A DNA stretch of 64,000 bases from Glycine soja. Its lineage: Eukaryota > Streptophyta > Magnoliopsida > Fabales > Fabaceae. The DNA is taken from assembly GCF_004193775.1 (NCBI RefSeq), contig NC_041019.1, positions 35,464,827 through 35,528,826 of the forward strand, given 5' to 3'. The stretch's first letter is position 1, and each line of letters begins with the position of its first letter. Both the position numbers and the translations under genes were made by a program. Under the pieces are notes generated by a model that worked only from the letters and a program-made list of their open reading frames with translations, ran no database searches and was not told the DNA's origin. Positions 1 to 11,227 of the stretch are shown one piece after another.

Positions 1-639
1 GAATAATTTTTTTTCTTACTCAATTTAGTTGAATAACCGAATAATGATATTCAGTACCATAATTGGCTGTGCAAACTGTAAAGGGTTACAAATGTTGATA
101 GGTGTTCAGTGTTCTGTACCGATTGAAAAATAACTTTATTAATATTATTCTCTTCTTTGAATGTTCAAACATACTATCTTCTATCGTTGGATTCTTGCTC
201 GTGCAGTTTATGTTTCTATATACTTATAATTTATAAATGGGTTCTTTCCCATGTATCAAGAAAATAATTTATAAATGGATAAAAGTTAGATACATTATCT
301 CAATTTATAAAATTATAAACAAGATACATCGGGTCAAGTATTTGTGTGATTAGAATTGGAGTTTTATTTTATTAGCTATATTATTCTTTAATATAAGCTT
401 TTACTAGAATATTTTTTTTGGGCATAAAAAGAAGTGAGATTAGGCAAAGATTGGAAAGGTTGGCATTCCAACTATGTTAGCACCTCAATCCTTGTTGCAC
501 CTAAAAATGCCCTCAATATATTAATTAAAAAAGAAGATAACATAACACTTGGGAGGCTCAAACCATACTTAAGGCAGAGACTCATTCTTGTACCTAAGGA
601 GCTCCTAGGAAACAATAGATGGTAGTGAATCTCATCAAG
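1..639. other. AT-rich sequence without a recognisable gene
   Basis: Short open frames on both strands show no family motif. The part from about 430 onward may be the 3' tail of the adjacent minus-strand LINE fragment, but the frame is too decayed to say. Confidence 0.4.
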
Positions 640-2150
640 TATACCTTGTATGCTGTACACCAAAAGTGACTAACTTATCCGCACAAGCTTTGTCTTCACA
701 GTAAATACAAGACAATCTACATCTAATATTATTAGTCACATTTATACAATGGAACCATCTATTATAAAGATTCCAACGCACCGAAAGAGGATTGGAATAA
801 GCATGAAGAAACAGTTGCAAATCTGTTTCCTGCAAAAAAAGAAGTCCACCTTATTTGCAAGGGTGACTCACAAAAGAGAAACTCTTGAGGATGCAAAAGT
901 CAGCTATTGAATTATGCATAGTGCCTATAGAGAATGTTCCAGCAAGATGCACATTTGAGCAAATAGCAATCATAACAGAGGATAGATTCATCCAGTGATT
1001 ATCAAATCTAATTCTGTTTCTTCTATTCAAAATATAAAAGAAAACGTAAGTGACAGCTGCAACCACAATGTCCGTGGACTGCGGCGACTTCTTCTTCTTC
1101 TTCATGCACACCAATACGATACTATTAAAAGAGGAAGTATCAATTCTGCAACTTAACTTCGATTCCATCCAACTCCAAAAGGGCAAGAGAGAAACAAATG
1201 TTCAACAGACTCAAAGCTGTTACAACAGTTTGAACAAACCGGCACCATAGTTATACTTCCTTTCCTCAAATTATCATGTGTTGCTATCTTGTTGTGGAGG
1301 ATTTTCCATAGGAAAACGCTTTTAGAAGGCGGAATGCAGTTCTTCCAAATCAGTTTGGCCTAAGGAACATCATTCAACTTGGGGAACAAGAAGAGGTAAG
1401 AGTCTATAAGGGACAAATTTCCTGATTGGGTCCTCCAAACAAGGCGATTCTCATGGAGATTTGTTGGGATGCTAATCCTTTGATAGCCTCAACTATATGA
1501 GGAAAATTTTCATCCAGGAAAGGAGGGATGTTCCATTCCCCTAAACTCCAAAAGTCACTAACCGAGGCCTTGAGATGAAGGCGATCTTTGGTAGGGATAT
1601 TTAAGATATCAGCAATGCAAAATCCCATCTAGTTAATGGATCCCTTACCTAGAAGCCAACACGAATTGTCATGCACCTTGGCCACTTTCGACTTCATACC
1701 AGGCCATATAGAAGAGGAAATATGTCCACTGATAACTCTCCCATTTTTAATTTTTACTCTAAGAAAGCTTAGCCCATTGCATCTCCTAAGAGACCATATC
1801 CCAGCCCAATTTAATCATGGCAACTTTGTTGATGGCTGACACCGATCTAAGACCCCTTGATAGTTGAAAGGTAAAGTGCCATGATTAAAACCAAGCAAGT
1901 TTGATAAATCAGAAATACGGCTGTTGGAGATGCTTCTAGAATAGGAGGTCGATTTGCCTTTATTCACTAGCTGACCTGAAGCTTCCGCATACTTGTCAAG
2001 AAGTTGCATCAGAGCCGTGATGTTTTTCTTTGTCCCTTGCAGAAGATTATGATATCATCCGCATATAACACGTGAGAAGGACTAGTGAAGTGCCTCGGCC
2101 GGGCTGGCCATAGGAGACAGAAGGCCCTTGGAAACCAGATTTTTAATCCC
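640..2150 (-). pseudogene. Decayed L1-type LINE fragment (RT, zf-RVT, RNase H)
   Basis: Reading the minus strand from 2150 downward gives successive pieces of a plant non-LTR retrotransposon ORF2. The reverse transcriptase catalytic box appears as HVLYADDIIIF near 2050-2080. It is followed by the conserved stretch YAEASGQLVNKGKS near 1960-2000 and LLGFNHGTLPF near 1880. A zinc-binding reverse-transcriptase-associated region follows, with KAFLWKILHNKIATHDNL near 1280-1330 and the CSNCC...H...C cluster near 1190-1240. An RNase H tail ends in CEDKACADKLVTFG near 650-690. Frameshifts and stops separate the pieces, so the copy is dead. The endonuclease and ORF1 are missing, as usual for 5'-truncated LINEs. 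The next stretch toward 2290 shows nothing further. Confidence 0.8.
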
Positions 2151-2666
2151 TCTGACGTGAATTTTGATTGAAAAACAAGACAACAAAAAATACTTGTATT
2201 TAAAATTTAAATAAACTATGAAGACACTGAAAGAGACAATGCGTATGTGTTCATTAGGCAAATTTTTAACAAAATCAGGCGCCATGAGCGGGTTTATAAA
2301 TAATTACAAAATATTTAAATAAATTATTTGTTTGATTAATTAAATTTAAAAATATAATTATCAATGATATTTTTTTTTATCATTTTCTGTTAAAGGAGAT
2401 AAAAAAATTACGTATAAATTAAGATATTTTTTATTTATCAATATATTTATAAGAAATATTCTAAGATGGAAGGTTGACCACTCAACTAAAATTGATTAAC
2501 GTGAAGATAAAAATAAACGTTATTTATAGATTTTTGAAGAGCAATATAAAAATAAAGTGAAATTGATGTAATAAAGTAGTCCAAGAAATATATTTAATGA
2601 AAGAAAAATAGTCAACCATAATGGTTAAAAACATAAAAATGATGCGAATAAAACACAAAAAAATAT
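2151..2666. other. AT-rich spacer
   Basis: No coding motif, repeat array or RNA gene is visible here. It lies between the LINE fragment and the 3' end of the RPA1-like gene. Confidence 0.5.
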
Positions 2667-3205
2667 TCATTTAAATAGAATTTTTGTATTTATTTGGTGA
2701 CCTATTGTTGAATTTTGTTTTTTTTGTGTGTTCCTTTTTAGACTTTGAAATAAGATTGACTCTTCATCATAGGATCGGGGATAGAATGTCAGAACAATTT
2801 GTTTATTTGCATTTCTCCTTGATGGACTTTTTGAGAGTGAATAAACTTCGTTTGATGATAAATGCATCTTTTAACTTATTGGATGCTTGTAACTTTGAGC
2901 TTTTACTTATGATAGATTGATTTTTCACATTTTTCTTTAATGAACTTTCTTCTTTTTGTGACGATGAAGATACATCTTTTGACTTCTTGGATAGGTGTAG
3001 CTTTGGACTTTGACTTGTGACAATTTGTTTATTTGTCTTTTTTCTTAATGGACTTTGTGAGATTTGATAAATTTCTTCATTACATGATGAAGATGCACCT
3101 TTTGACTTGTTGGATACTTGTAACTTTAAGCTTTGATTTATAATTAGTTCTTCACCTGACTCATCTGATGATATTTGTTGTAGTGAAGTAGATTCCTTTT
3201 TTTTT
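2667..3205 (-). pseudogene. Repeat-containing Lys/Ser-rich C-terminal tail of the RPA1-like protein
   Basis: Minus-strand translation gives three imperfect copies of a segment of about 45 residues. Each contains a KLQVSNKSK-like block, an SSS block and then SPLRKKTNKQIV or SPSRRNANKQIV. The third copy is one base out of frame, so the tail is broken near 2850. Such charged tails are common after the last OB fold in plant RPA1-like proteins. The internal repetition is the notable part. Confidence 0.55.
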
Positions 3206-3316
3206 TAATAAAAACATTAAAAAGTGGATGAAACTATTAATATTTTATACAAGAAGTAAAAATGAAAAATAAATTATAAATATGGTTACCTATTTAATTT
3301 CTTTAAGGAGAGGATC

Positions 3317-3815
3317 ATGATGAATGATATTTTTTGGGATAAAAGTCCTTGCGACGATATAGGTTTAAAATCCTTCCTTCAAGTTGTGAGCTATGAGTAT
3401 GATTTAAAAAATAAAGATGTGTTTGCAAAGGGTATAAAATATTGGAGATATATCAGCCTTATTTGCATTTTGGGTGTGAAGGAGTTTAGATGTTGTTGTG
3501 TTTAGAATTTGTTGGGCATCTTGATCAAACATTGTGAATGTTGCTACACCGGTGTCATCAAAGACTTTCAATTGTATCTTGAACCTAAAAAAAGATTTTA
3601 AAAATTTAATATTTATTTAATTATGTTATAAAAAATAACTCATTATGTACAAAACATTAAACCTTGTTGTTTGGTACTTGGATGACTGTTTGCATTTTGT
3701 ACAAGTGTATTGATTTCCCTCTTTTGTAACTTTCTTTTGGCATCTCTCACATGCAACATAATTCCAACCAAATGTATCGTCGATCTCATTGATTGTTGCA
3801 TGAATTGTAAACAAA
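3317..3815 (-). pseudogene. RPA1-like C-terminal zinc-ribbon OB-fold exons
   Basis: Two exons are visible. The first (3640-3815) reads TIHATINEIDDTFGWNYVAC and then C..C / C..C zinc ligands in ACERCQKKV and YTCTKCKQ, the hallmark of the RPA1 C-terminal DNA-binding domain. It ends at a GTTTAATG donor. The second (3317-3596) begins after TTTTTTTAG and reads FKIQLKVFDDTGVATFTMFD, followed by AHNLKEGF and ARTFIPK. Two in-frame stops interrupt the second exon after about 60 codons. The four zinc ligands are intact. Confidence 0.8.
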
Positions 3816-4715
3816 TTATCCTATTATTTATATATGTTAAAACTAAGAAAAAAATAAAGTATTATTGAATATTATAAATATGAAGGTCATGGTAGGTTAG
3901 CATACCTGATGTAACACCCTCTACCCCTTACATATATACTAATAAAGGAATAAAAATTCAAATATTAATTAAAAGTATTTTTTAAAACATTTTTAAATAC
4001 AAGCCTTTCATAGGGGTAAAAGGTTCACATTCACTTTCTTCTACATCATATTCAAACTTGTCCAAATAAATAATAAAGTCATCTCGGCTCCAACAAGGCC
4101 GTCTAAGCTTCATACAATTAATATAGAACCTCTATCCTAATGTCACATCCTATCAGAGCGTTGTGTTCCCGTGTCCTCTAGCATGAGGTTCTTCATAGTC
4201 ATCCACCTATTCATCTGCTCCCTCGAACAAAGTTCAAGATCATCACAGGATTCAAACATAAACAACACACAGGGAGTGAGTTATCACATTCCTTTAACTA
4301 ATGGAGAGAAACAAGATAACATGTAGGTATAAATATCATATAAACAAAATATAACTTACTTAAGCATCACTCACGTTATTTCACCACTTTGTCACACATT
4401 ACATCGCAACACCACACATTTCATTCATTTTCACAACATTCATGTACTCAAGGATCAAAACACAATATCATCAAGTCAATCAATATCGATCAATACACAA
4501 GCGTTATGCAACATATACACTAAGACTCAATCCTATATGCAATGTGGTAGCATGTCAGTGAAAAACCACATCGGGCGCCTAGGAGTACATGACAAGACAA
4601 ACCACACACTAGTAAGTCAGGTCACTCTCACTAGGTAAGATCATAGGGAAACCAGTTAGGGTCATAGTGTTTTGCTAGAATGCTCCAACCATATGGGATC
4701 AACATAAGCTTAAAG

Positions 4716-5997
4716 TGTTGGATCAAGTGGCCTCGGAATAATTAAGAAGGGGGGGGGGGTTGAATTAATTATTAATGTACCTTGACTAATTAAAAACTTA
4801 TCCTTCTTAATGTTACTAGATTCAATTAGGCTTTTACTACGAAGTTAAGAAAGTAAAGAACAATAATTGAAACTTAACCAAAAGTAAAAGTAATAATTAA
4901 AAGTGCACAACGGAAATTAAAGAGTATAGGGAAGAAGAAGACAAACACAAGAATTTATACTGGTTCGGCAACAACCCGTGCCTACATCCAGTCCCCAAGC
5001 AACCACCGGTTCTTGAGATTTCTTTCATCCTTGTAAAATCCTTTACAAGCAAAGATCCACAAGGGATGTACCCTCCCTTGTTCTCTTTGAACAACCAAGT
5101 GGATGTACCCTCCACTTGAACTGATCCACAAGAGATGTACCCTCTCTTGTTCTCAGTTACAACAACCCAAGTAGATGCACCCTCTACTTGTATCACAAAG
5201 GATGTACCCTCCAATGTGTTCAGACAAAGAATTCTTAAGCGGTTAGTCCTTTGAATCTTTGTAAGGGGAAACAAAAGATATCTCAGGCGGTTAGTCCTTT
5301 GAAATCTTTTGTTTAAGGGAAAGGGAAGAATCAAAAGAATTCTCAGACCGAGTCCTTTTGAATTCTCTTGAAAAGGGAGAAGGGAGACACAAAAGGATTC
5401 AGGCGGTTAGTCCTTCGTTCTTTTGGAAAAGGGAGAGAAGAGACACAAAAAGAATTCAGACGATTAGTCCTTGTTGAATTCTTTTTGGCAAAGAGAGAAG
5501 AGAATGAAAAGATATAACACCCTTTTGTTTTCAACGTTCAGATACACTGGTAATCGATTACCAATATATTGTAATCGATTACATTATTTAAAAAATATTT
5601 GGAACATTGCAAATTCAGTTAAAAGCTTTTTGAAATCAAATTCTATCACTGGTAATCGATTACAGGAAACTGGTAATCGATTACCAGAGAGTAAATACTC
5701 TGGTAACTTAGAAAAATTTGAGAAAACTCTTTTGTAAAACAAAATTGTGCTATGTTTGGTTTTTGAAAAATCCTTTTCAATACTTCCTTTGTGAAGTCTT
5801 GACTTGTTGCTTCTTGATTTCTTCTCTTGAATCTTGAATTCATCTTCTCTTGAATCTTGATTCTTCTTGATGTCTTTTCTTGAATCTTGAAATCAATCTT
5901 GATCTTGAACTTGTTGACTCAATCTTGAAATCATTCTTTTGGGCTTTTTGTCATCATCAAAAATACTTGATTCATCATCATGAAATTTGCTTCTACA
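4716..5997 (-). mobile_element. Solo LTR, family C, copy 1
   Basis: The flanking duplication is TAAAG (4711-4715 and 5998-6002). The plus-strand ends are TGTTGGATC... and ...CTACA. The 1282 bp contain no coding region. It is a reverse-oriented relative of 57264-58876. It carries two pairs of the GTAATCGATTAC palindrome (5550-5582 and 5652-5684) and a row of hairpins with loop TGTACCC (5060-5220). The superfamily is not settled; a Sire-type copia LTR is possible from memory of similar soybean LTRs, but no internal region is present here to prove it. Confidence 0.85.
5060..5215 (-). repeat. Row of hairpins with constant loop in LTR copy 1
   Basis: Five short inverted repeats share the plus-strand loop TGTACCC (TGCACCC once). 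Their stems differ: CAAGGGA/TCCCTTG (5060-5080), CAAGTGGA/TCCACTTG (5096-5118), ACAAGAGA/TCTCTTGT (5128-5150), CAAGTAGA/TCTACTTG (5168-5190) and a weaker CACA..GGA/TCC..TGTG (about 5195-5218). On the LTR sense strand the loop reads GGGTACA. Confidence 0.85.
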
Positions 5998-6163
5998 TAA
6001 AGGAGCACTCAAACCGGGTGACCCCTAAGTCCTACACTCTGAAGAGTCCGTCAGGGCCTCTTCCCCCTGATTCAGGTCCAACCCAAAAAATATTTTAGCA
6101 CACAGACTCTATCGATGAATTGTACAAAACACACGACTCCTCAATTGTTCTCAAAATAGTTTT

Positions 6164-6311
6164 AACTCGTCGCCCTTTAAGGGTCTTAACATTAAATCGT
6201 CACCATTAAAGGGACTTAGCATTAACTCGTCGCCCTTAAAGGGTCTTAGCATTAACTCGTCGCCCTTGAAGGGTCTTAGTATTAACTCGTCGCCCTTAAA
6301 GGGACTTATAG
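6164..6311 (-). repeat. 30-bp tandem repeat inside the family-A LTR
   Basis: About five 30-bp units carry the core CGTCGCCCTTAAAGGG, which contains the short inverted repeat CCCTT/AAGGG. A further single unit lies near 6570. The same array, also about five units, is at 33276-33425 in another copy of the LTR. Confidence 0.85.
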
Positions 6312-7875
6312 TCGTGTGATTGTACAATCCATAGTTTACAACTCAATTCATACAACATCTCAATGTACACAACATCTCAATCACGTGCATACTCAGTTTA
6401 TCGCATACACTCGGTCTCAATCACAATGGTAAATCTCAAAATAGCATGTTATCACACCTCATGAATCATATACACTTTACCTATGAACTATGCGATATAC
6501 ACAATTATTCAATTGTTTTCAAAATCATTTTAACTTGTCGGGTTCCCACAGTGGATCTCATCACAATACTCGTAGCCCTTAAAGGGTCTTACAATTGTGT
6601 GATTGCACAGTTCATAGTTCACAACTCAATACACACATCTCATCCCAATACACATGTATTTCATCATCCGTCACATGTTCAATTTATCACATACTCACAA
6701 TTTGAATCATCATTTCATAATCTCAACATATCAATGTATACAAAAGATTTTATCACAACATGGGGTGTCAAACTCCTAAAATAGTTTCTCACAATTATAT
6801 CAAAATCATGGATCAAAACACAAAAACATCAAGAGTACTCAAGTTTATCAATCAGTTCTCATCAGAACATCAATTGACACGTAGAACACAACAATATTGT
6901 ATTTATAATCATAAAGGGAAAATTATAATTTAATAAACATCCCAAAATAAACTCAAATTTAGTTCTCTAAGGATCTATACACATGTTCATTCTAACCCCC
7001 AATTGCGATAAACTCATCCCTGACCTCTAAGCGGGCTCACGTGTCTTCCGACATCAATAGTGGCATCTCTAGCGGTTCCTTGAGATTCCTCCAGTTTTTC
7101 CTCCGACCGCTCTGATAGAGTTCCCAAACATCAGAGAGATAGAGAAGAAATTGAAGCCTCCACTTGTACTGTCTTCATGCGATTTAGTTTTCTCTATCCA
7201 TGAATATTATCTCACAAATCCCAACGGTGAAGATGTGCAGAATTAAACTGCGAACAACATAAGAAAATTTCACAAAAATCCAACGGTTAACGAAACCGGT
7301 ATCGTAGTTTTACTGAGACCATTTTGGGTTTTTGCGGGAAAAGAGAAAGTTATGGTGCAAAGGGTATTTCTCTTATCTCAGACATGTTTTTGCAATTCGC
7401 AACAGTAAGAATGCTCAGAATCGGGTTGGAAATGTGGTGATAAAATTTCACGACGATCCAACGGTGAATGAGTTCGAGATCGTCATTTTTCTGAGACAGA
7501 TTTGGTGGACTGCGGGAAAAAGAAAGAATTTTAGGAGGAAAAGGGGAAAAATGAAAATGAGGAGAAGATGAAGTATCGTCGGTGTGAAAACTGACCTAAC
7601 ACGTTCTATTTATAGTTAGAGTACTTACCACTTATTATTTACTTTATTTTTCTTTGTCTATTATTTTATAAAAATAAACTATATTTTATCCCCTATCAAA
7701 TGAATAAATAAAATATCATTTTTATTTTCTCTCAAACCATTATTTTAATTAATAAAGTTATATCTTTTTATTTATTTAATTATAAAAAAAATCATAATTT
7801 TTCTAAAACTCTATTTATTTATAATTAAAAATCCTTTTAAAATTAGCTTTCGAAAAAAGGAAATGTTACACCTGA

Positions 7876-8142
7876 CTCTCATGCCCATCTCATAGACATT
7901 ATAGCAAAGATCTTCTATTTTTTGATATTCTCTTGTCAAGATCAATGTTGGTAGAACTTGGAGAAAATAATTCTTTTATTTGATGTTTCTTTATTTTTTT
8001 TTTCTACAAAGTAGTTATTTAGAATAAAATTTATAATTTTTTTAACTATATCATCAAAGAATTAGAATAAACTAACGATTTTATTTGTTGAATGTTACAA
8101 AATATGTATAATAAAATAAAATAAAAGAAGGAAGTTCATTTT
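7876..8142. other. Intron-like AT-rich sequence in the RPA1-like locus
   Basis: Apart from the possible exon at 7871-7970 nothing is recognisable. It separates the family-A solo LTR from the linker exon. Confidence 0.4.
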
Positions 8143-8228
8143 ACCATGTCTTGAATTTTGCAAAATTAGGATTGTCTAGGTTGATATAGATGCTTGTACT
8201 TGAAGTTGAGTTGATTGAATACTCATCT
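8143..8228 (-). pseudogene. RPA1-like linker exon
   Basis: The minus-strand reading EYSINSTSSTSIYINLDN followed by PNFAKFKTW resembles the inter-domain linker of plant RPA1-like proteins (S.ST.I.IN.D.P....FK). TTTCTTTTAG just upstream looks like an acceptor. ACATG followed by GTAAAATG looks like a donor. A further open stretch of about 32 codons at 7871-7970 may be the next exon, because it ends at a CAG/GTATGC donor. Its protein sequence is not convincing alone. Confidence 0.65.
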
Positions 8229-8498
8229 AAAAGAAATTATTAAAATATAATTGTTAGCAAATTAAAGTTATTATAGTAAATAAAATATAAAAAAATTTAT
8301 AGTAAGCAAAAAGTATGATATAGACTTAATTGAATTGAAATTATTTATTTATTAAATAAGTTGAAATGAAAACAATACTTAAGATAGTAAAGAAACATCT
8401 CAAATAAATAAATAAATATCAAATTAAATAAATATGCTAATATAAAAATAAAGGGATAGGAAATTATGTATCAATTTTTATTTAAATGTTATTTAAAG

Positions 8499-8500
<2 letters not shown>

Positions 8501-8538
<38 letters not shown>
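8501..8538. repeat. (TA)n microsatellite
   Basis: An uninterrupted run of alternating T and A, about 18 units long, lies in AT-rich sequence between the RPA1-like linker exon and the deleted gypsy element. Confidence 0.95.
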
Positions 8539-8539
<1 letters not shown>

Positions 8540-8737
8540 CTTAATATAAAAATTAAATTTAGAAAAATAATTTCAATTTCTCCTTTCTCTAAATCATCAA
8601 TTTTGTTGATGTGGCAGCGTAATTGTGAGGAACTCAACTTTTATATATTATCCTTTGCATGTGTTTGGCTTCCGGCAAGTACACCGGATCACACAAGTAA
8701 TATAAAACGGTAAGAACTGAGTAACGAAGATTGTGGT

Positions 8738-9050
8738 ACTAAACTACTTGAACTTCAGGACGTGCAATGCTGGTAAAAAAATAGTGGTACTGAACTACTT
8801 GAATAATCCTCAAGGGTAATCCTCTGGTCATGCTCTTCTGCCATGGTAATGGCTTCAGGTAATTGAGTGGCAGATTCCCTTGATGATGGTGAATCAGGTG
8901 ATAATAAGTTAGAGAAATGAGTCTCCTCCTCAAGAAAGGATGCAACTGTTCTGTCTTGCAGAAGTTTGCTTCTCCTCTCGGCCCTGTTCCTTCGCAATGT
9001 AGCTTCAATTTCTAAGTCTAGAGGAACTAAATTGCCTGTGGGAGATCTAT
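8738..9050 (-). pseudogene. Truncated gag start of the deleted gypsy element
   Basis: The minus-strand frame contains PTGNLVPLDLEIEATLRRNR, then a DRTVASFLEEETHFSNLLSP segment and MAEEHDQRITLEDY. It continues in a shifted frame as YFFTSIARPEVQVV. This resembles the N-terminus of Athila-like gag proteins (MAE...TLEDYS...). A one-base shift occurs near 8780. The frame ends abruptly at the deletion junction near 8735, where LTR sequence follows. Confidence 0.65.
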
Positions 9051-9200
9051 GCATATACAATACTAATAGAACAGCGGTTATCCAGTTAAACAGGAAAAGA
9101 CAAATAGAATTTATGAACAAATATTCACAAAAACAATCAAAGAATAACAAATAAAGAATAGACACCTAAAAACGAGCTAACTTCCCAAATAAAAAGAAGT

Positions 9201-9218
9201 TCCCCGGCAACGGCGCCA
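9201..9218 (-). other. tRNA-Asp primer binding site
   Basis: The minus strand reads TGGCGCCGTTGCCGGGGA, complementary to the 3' end of plant tRNA-Asp. It lies six bases inside the LTR end. This fixes the element's orientation. Confidence 0.9.
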
Positions 9219-9224
9219 AGAACT

Positions 9225-10601
9225 TGTTCGGCTTCCGACAAGTGCACCGGATCGCACAAGTAGTATAAAACGGTAAGAATCGAGTATCGAACACTCGAGG
9301 AACTTGTGTTATTTGGTAAGCTATTTCAGCAAATAGGCGTCTAGTGTGTAAAAGTAAGTGTGAATATGAACAAGTGTATAAACTATCTGTGCAAAAAGAA
9401 AGAAAATCATGCGAGAGAAATGATGTGTAAAAACAAGTAGAGAACACGTTGGTCTTCCTAATAGGTGCTTGATGCTAAAAAGATATTCTCTATCTAACAA
9501 TGCTCATGTGTTCTTATGGTGTCTCCTGAGATACTAAACCCTGATTCCTCATTATAGTTTAGCCTAATCCTGATCAAGTATCGTCCGCAGATTCCTCTTG
9601 TAAGACTAAACTCAACTAGGATCGCATTAAGACACACATACTCAACTAACTTATCGCACCCCGATTCCTCATGAAAGCACGACAACTCAGCCCTGCACTA
9701 TCAAGGACTTTAGAGTCAGACCAATTTCCACTGTTGAATGACCCTAACAAAGCATGCATCTACGTGATCAAGGTAAAGGCATACTAGAATGAAAAGCAGA
9801 TAGCATAGAGAACACATAAAACATCATTAAATAGATAGAAATGTATTTGCATCAGGTACCTACAGGGAAGATCCAACAGAGGATTTAGCTTTCCATACCA
9901 GGAAGCCTTCTTAACAACAAAGAGAAGAACAAGATGAAAGATTGCAAAAAGACAAGTGGTGAGGATGTCTCCTTCACCTCTAGGATCTCACAATCACTCA
10001 CAAACTCATCTCAAACTCTCAAACCGGCTCCTGCTTCAAGCTCTGGTCTTTGCAGATCTTCACACAGTAAAATCTCTCAAAACTCTCTGGAACTTGGACC
10101 TTTCTCTCTCTAGAAACCCCAAACATGCAAACCTCTGAATCCCAGTCCAAACTCCCCTCACAAAATTTGATTTCAGGCTTAAATAGGTGGCCTTGTTCAT
10201 GCTCGTGCGCTTAGCGCACGTACGGACTGCTTAGCGCACGTTAGTGATTTTTGGCTTAGCGTGCCTTTCTCGCTTAGCGGATGAACTGAAGCGGTGCGCT
10301 TAGAGAGATGAAGCGGTGTGCTTAGCGAACATGTACAACTCATCTTCTTCTGGATTCTTCCTCGTGCTTAGCCCAAGAGTGTTGCGCTTAGCAGATGCTC
10401 GCTAAGCCAACAGATTGGCTTAGCGAGAAGGTGAAAACAGCCTTTTCCAAAGCTTGCCTAATTAACCTGAAATTGAGAGAAAATGATTATTAAACACACA
10501 AAATGAAAATACTAAGTATTTATTACCTATACTTAACAGAAAATACTTATAACATTACAAAATAACTATAAATTGGGAGAGTTTGATACAATTTATACAC
10601 A
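9225..10601 (-). repeat. 5' LTR of the deleted gypsy element
   Basis: The plus-strand ends are TGTTCGGCTTCC and ...TATACACA. Between 10200 and 10440 the octamer GCTTAGCG or close variants (including GCGCTTAGCGCAC) recur about a dozen times in both orientations. The outer boundary at 10601 is assigned from the CA end only. Confidence 0.65.
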
Positions 10602-10611
10602 AAAGTTAGTC

Positions 10612-10777
10612 GTTTTCACCGATTAACAACATGTTTCTTTGACAAGTTTGTATGCATCATTTGTTGAGACAATTCTTAAATTATGTATAGTGTATAAGTT
10701 ATCTTCTTGTAAAATATTATGATATTTTGAAATCATATTCTCCCATATCGCTACATGTAGTAGAGTTTCCTGTTGCA
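10612..10777 (-). pseudogene. RPA1-like N-terminal OB-fold exon
   Basis: An acceptor-like TTGCAACAG precedes an open stretch on the minus strand. It contains ETLLHVAIWENM, then ILQEDNLYTIHNLRIV and AYKLVKETC. This is the usual N-terminal OB-fold layout of plant RPA1-like proteins (IHA.IWENMI...Y.I.NF.V). A stop codon follows about 50 codons in, close to the point where the gypsy LTR begins at 10601. The exon is therefore cut just after its core. Confidence 0.75.
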
Positions 10778-11227
10778 ATATATTTTAAAGTGCAAATTAG
10801 ATCAAAATTAAAAATATTAAATAAATTTAATCAATATAGAATTTATTTAAAGTAATTTAATGTTAAAAAAATTGCATTTTGTGATATTTAATGTTGGAGA
10901 TAGTAAATAAATTTATATTTTTAATAGTTAAAGTTGATGTGAAATATATTTTTTACAAACTAATGTCAAAAATAAAAAAAAATTCAGCTTCGTTTAACCA
11001 ACATATTTTTTTATAGATTAGTTTGAAAAATAATTTTGGATCATGAACTTTGTTGATGTGTAATATTTATTTTTATTTATATTTATAGAGCAGAAAGTAT
11101 ATTAGAATTTAGAAATTACTCATATGAAAAAATTGAATAGTTTATAAAATGTAAAAGAAAATGGTTATAGAATGTATAGAACATTGAAGAATGAGTCCTG
11201 TGAACATGAGAAACATTTGGAGGTCAG

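Larger units (their letters stand above)
3910..7870 (-). mobile_element. Solo LTR, family A, interrupted by another solo LTR
   Basis: The sequence is flanked by a perfect 5-bp duplication CCTGA (3905-3909 and 7871-7875) and has TG...CA ends (TGTAACACCC... on the plus strand, ...ATGTTACA at the right). Removing the nested insert at 4716-6002 leaves about 2.67 kb with no coding region, primer site or polypurine tract, which fits a solo LTR. Comparison with the plus-orientation copy at 31995-34343 shows this one lies on the minus strand. It sits exactly at a splice-donor-like site of the RPA1-like gene. Confidence 0.85.
8662..10601 (-). mobile_element. Internally deleted Athila/Tat-type Ty3/gypsy element
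   Basis: On the minus strand a full LTR (10601-9225) is followed by a tRNA-Asp primer site and the start of gag. The gag then joins directly to the last 70 bp or so of a second LTR copy (8662-8730), which repeats the LTR end CCGGTGYACTTGYCGGAAGC. Nearly all of gag, the whole of pol and most of the 3' LTR are therefore deleted. No clear 5-bp target duplication was seen (GCATG on the left, AAAGT on the right). It lies inside the RPA1-like locus, immediately after the N-terminal OB-fold exon. Confidence 0.75.
2667..10780 (-). pseudogene. RPA1-like (replication protein A large-subunit type) gene, broken by transposons
   Basis: Several minus-strand exon-like pieces in the right order match a plant RPA1-like single-stranded DNA-binding protein. 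RPA1 proteins bind ssDNA through OB folds in the nucleus; plant genomes also carry many short RPA1-like copies, some carried by Helitrons. The pieces are an N-terminal OB fold (10612-10777), a linker ending INLDNPNFAKFK (8143-8228), a C-terminal zinc-ribbon OB fold (3640-3815), its continuation with KIQLKVFDDTGVATF (3317-3596), and a lysine/serine-rich tail (2667-3205). In-frame stops occur in 3317-3500 and near 10630, and the tail has a frameshift. A solo LTR at 3910-7870 and a deleted gypsy element at 8662-10601 split it. A first exon upstream of 10780 was not found. I read it as a pseudogene; a host gene or a Helitron passenger are both possible origins. Confidence 0.72.

Noticed and set aside
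5646..5843. ORFs across the palindrome region of the family-C LTR
   Set aside because: They have no homology and fall in a solo LTR with simple AATCTTGA repeats.
8662..10601. Target duplication for the deleted gypsy element
   Set aside because: The flanking five-base words GCATG and AAAGT do not match, so none is claimed.
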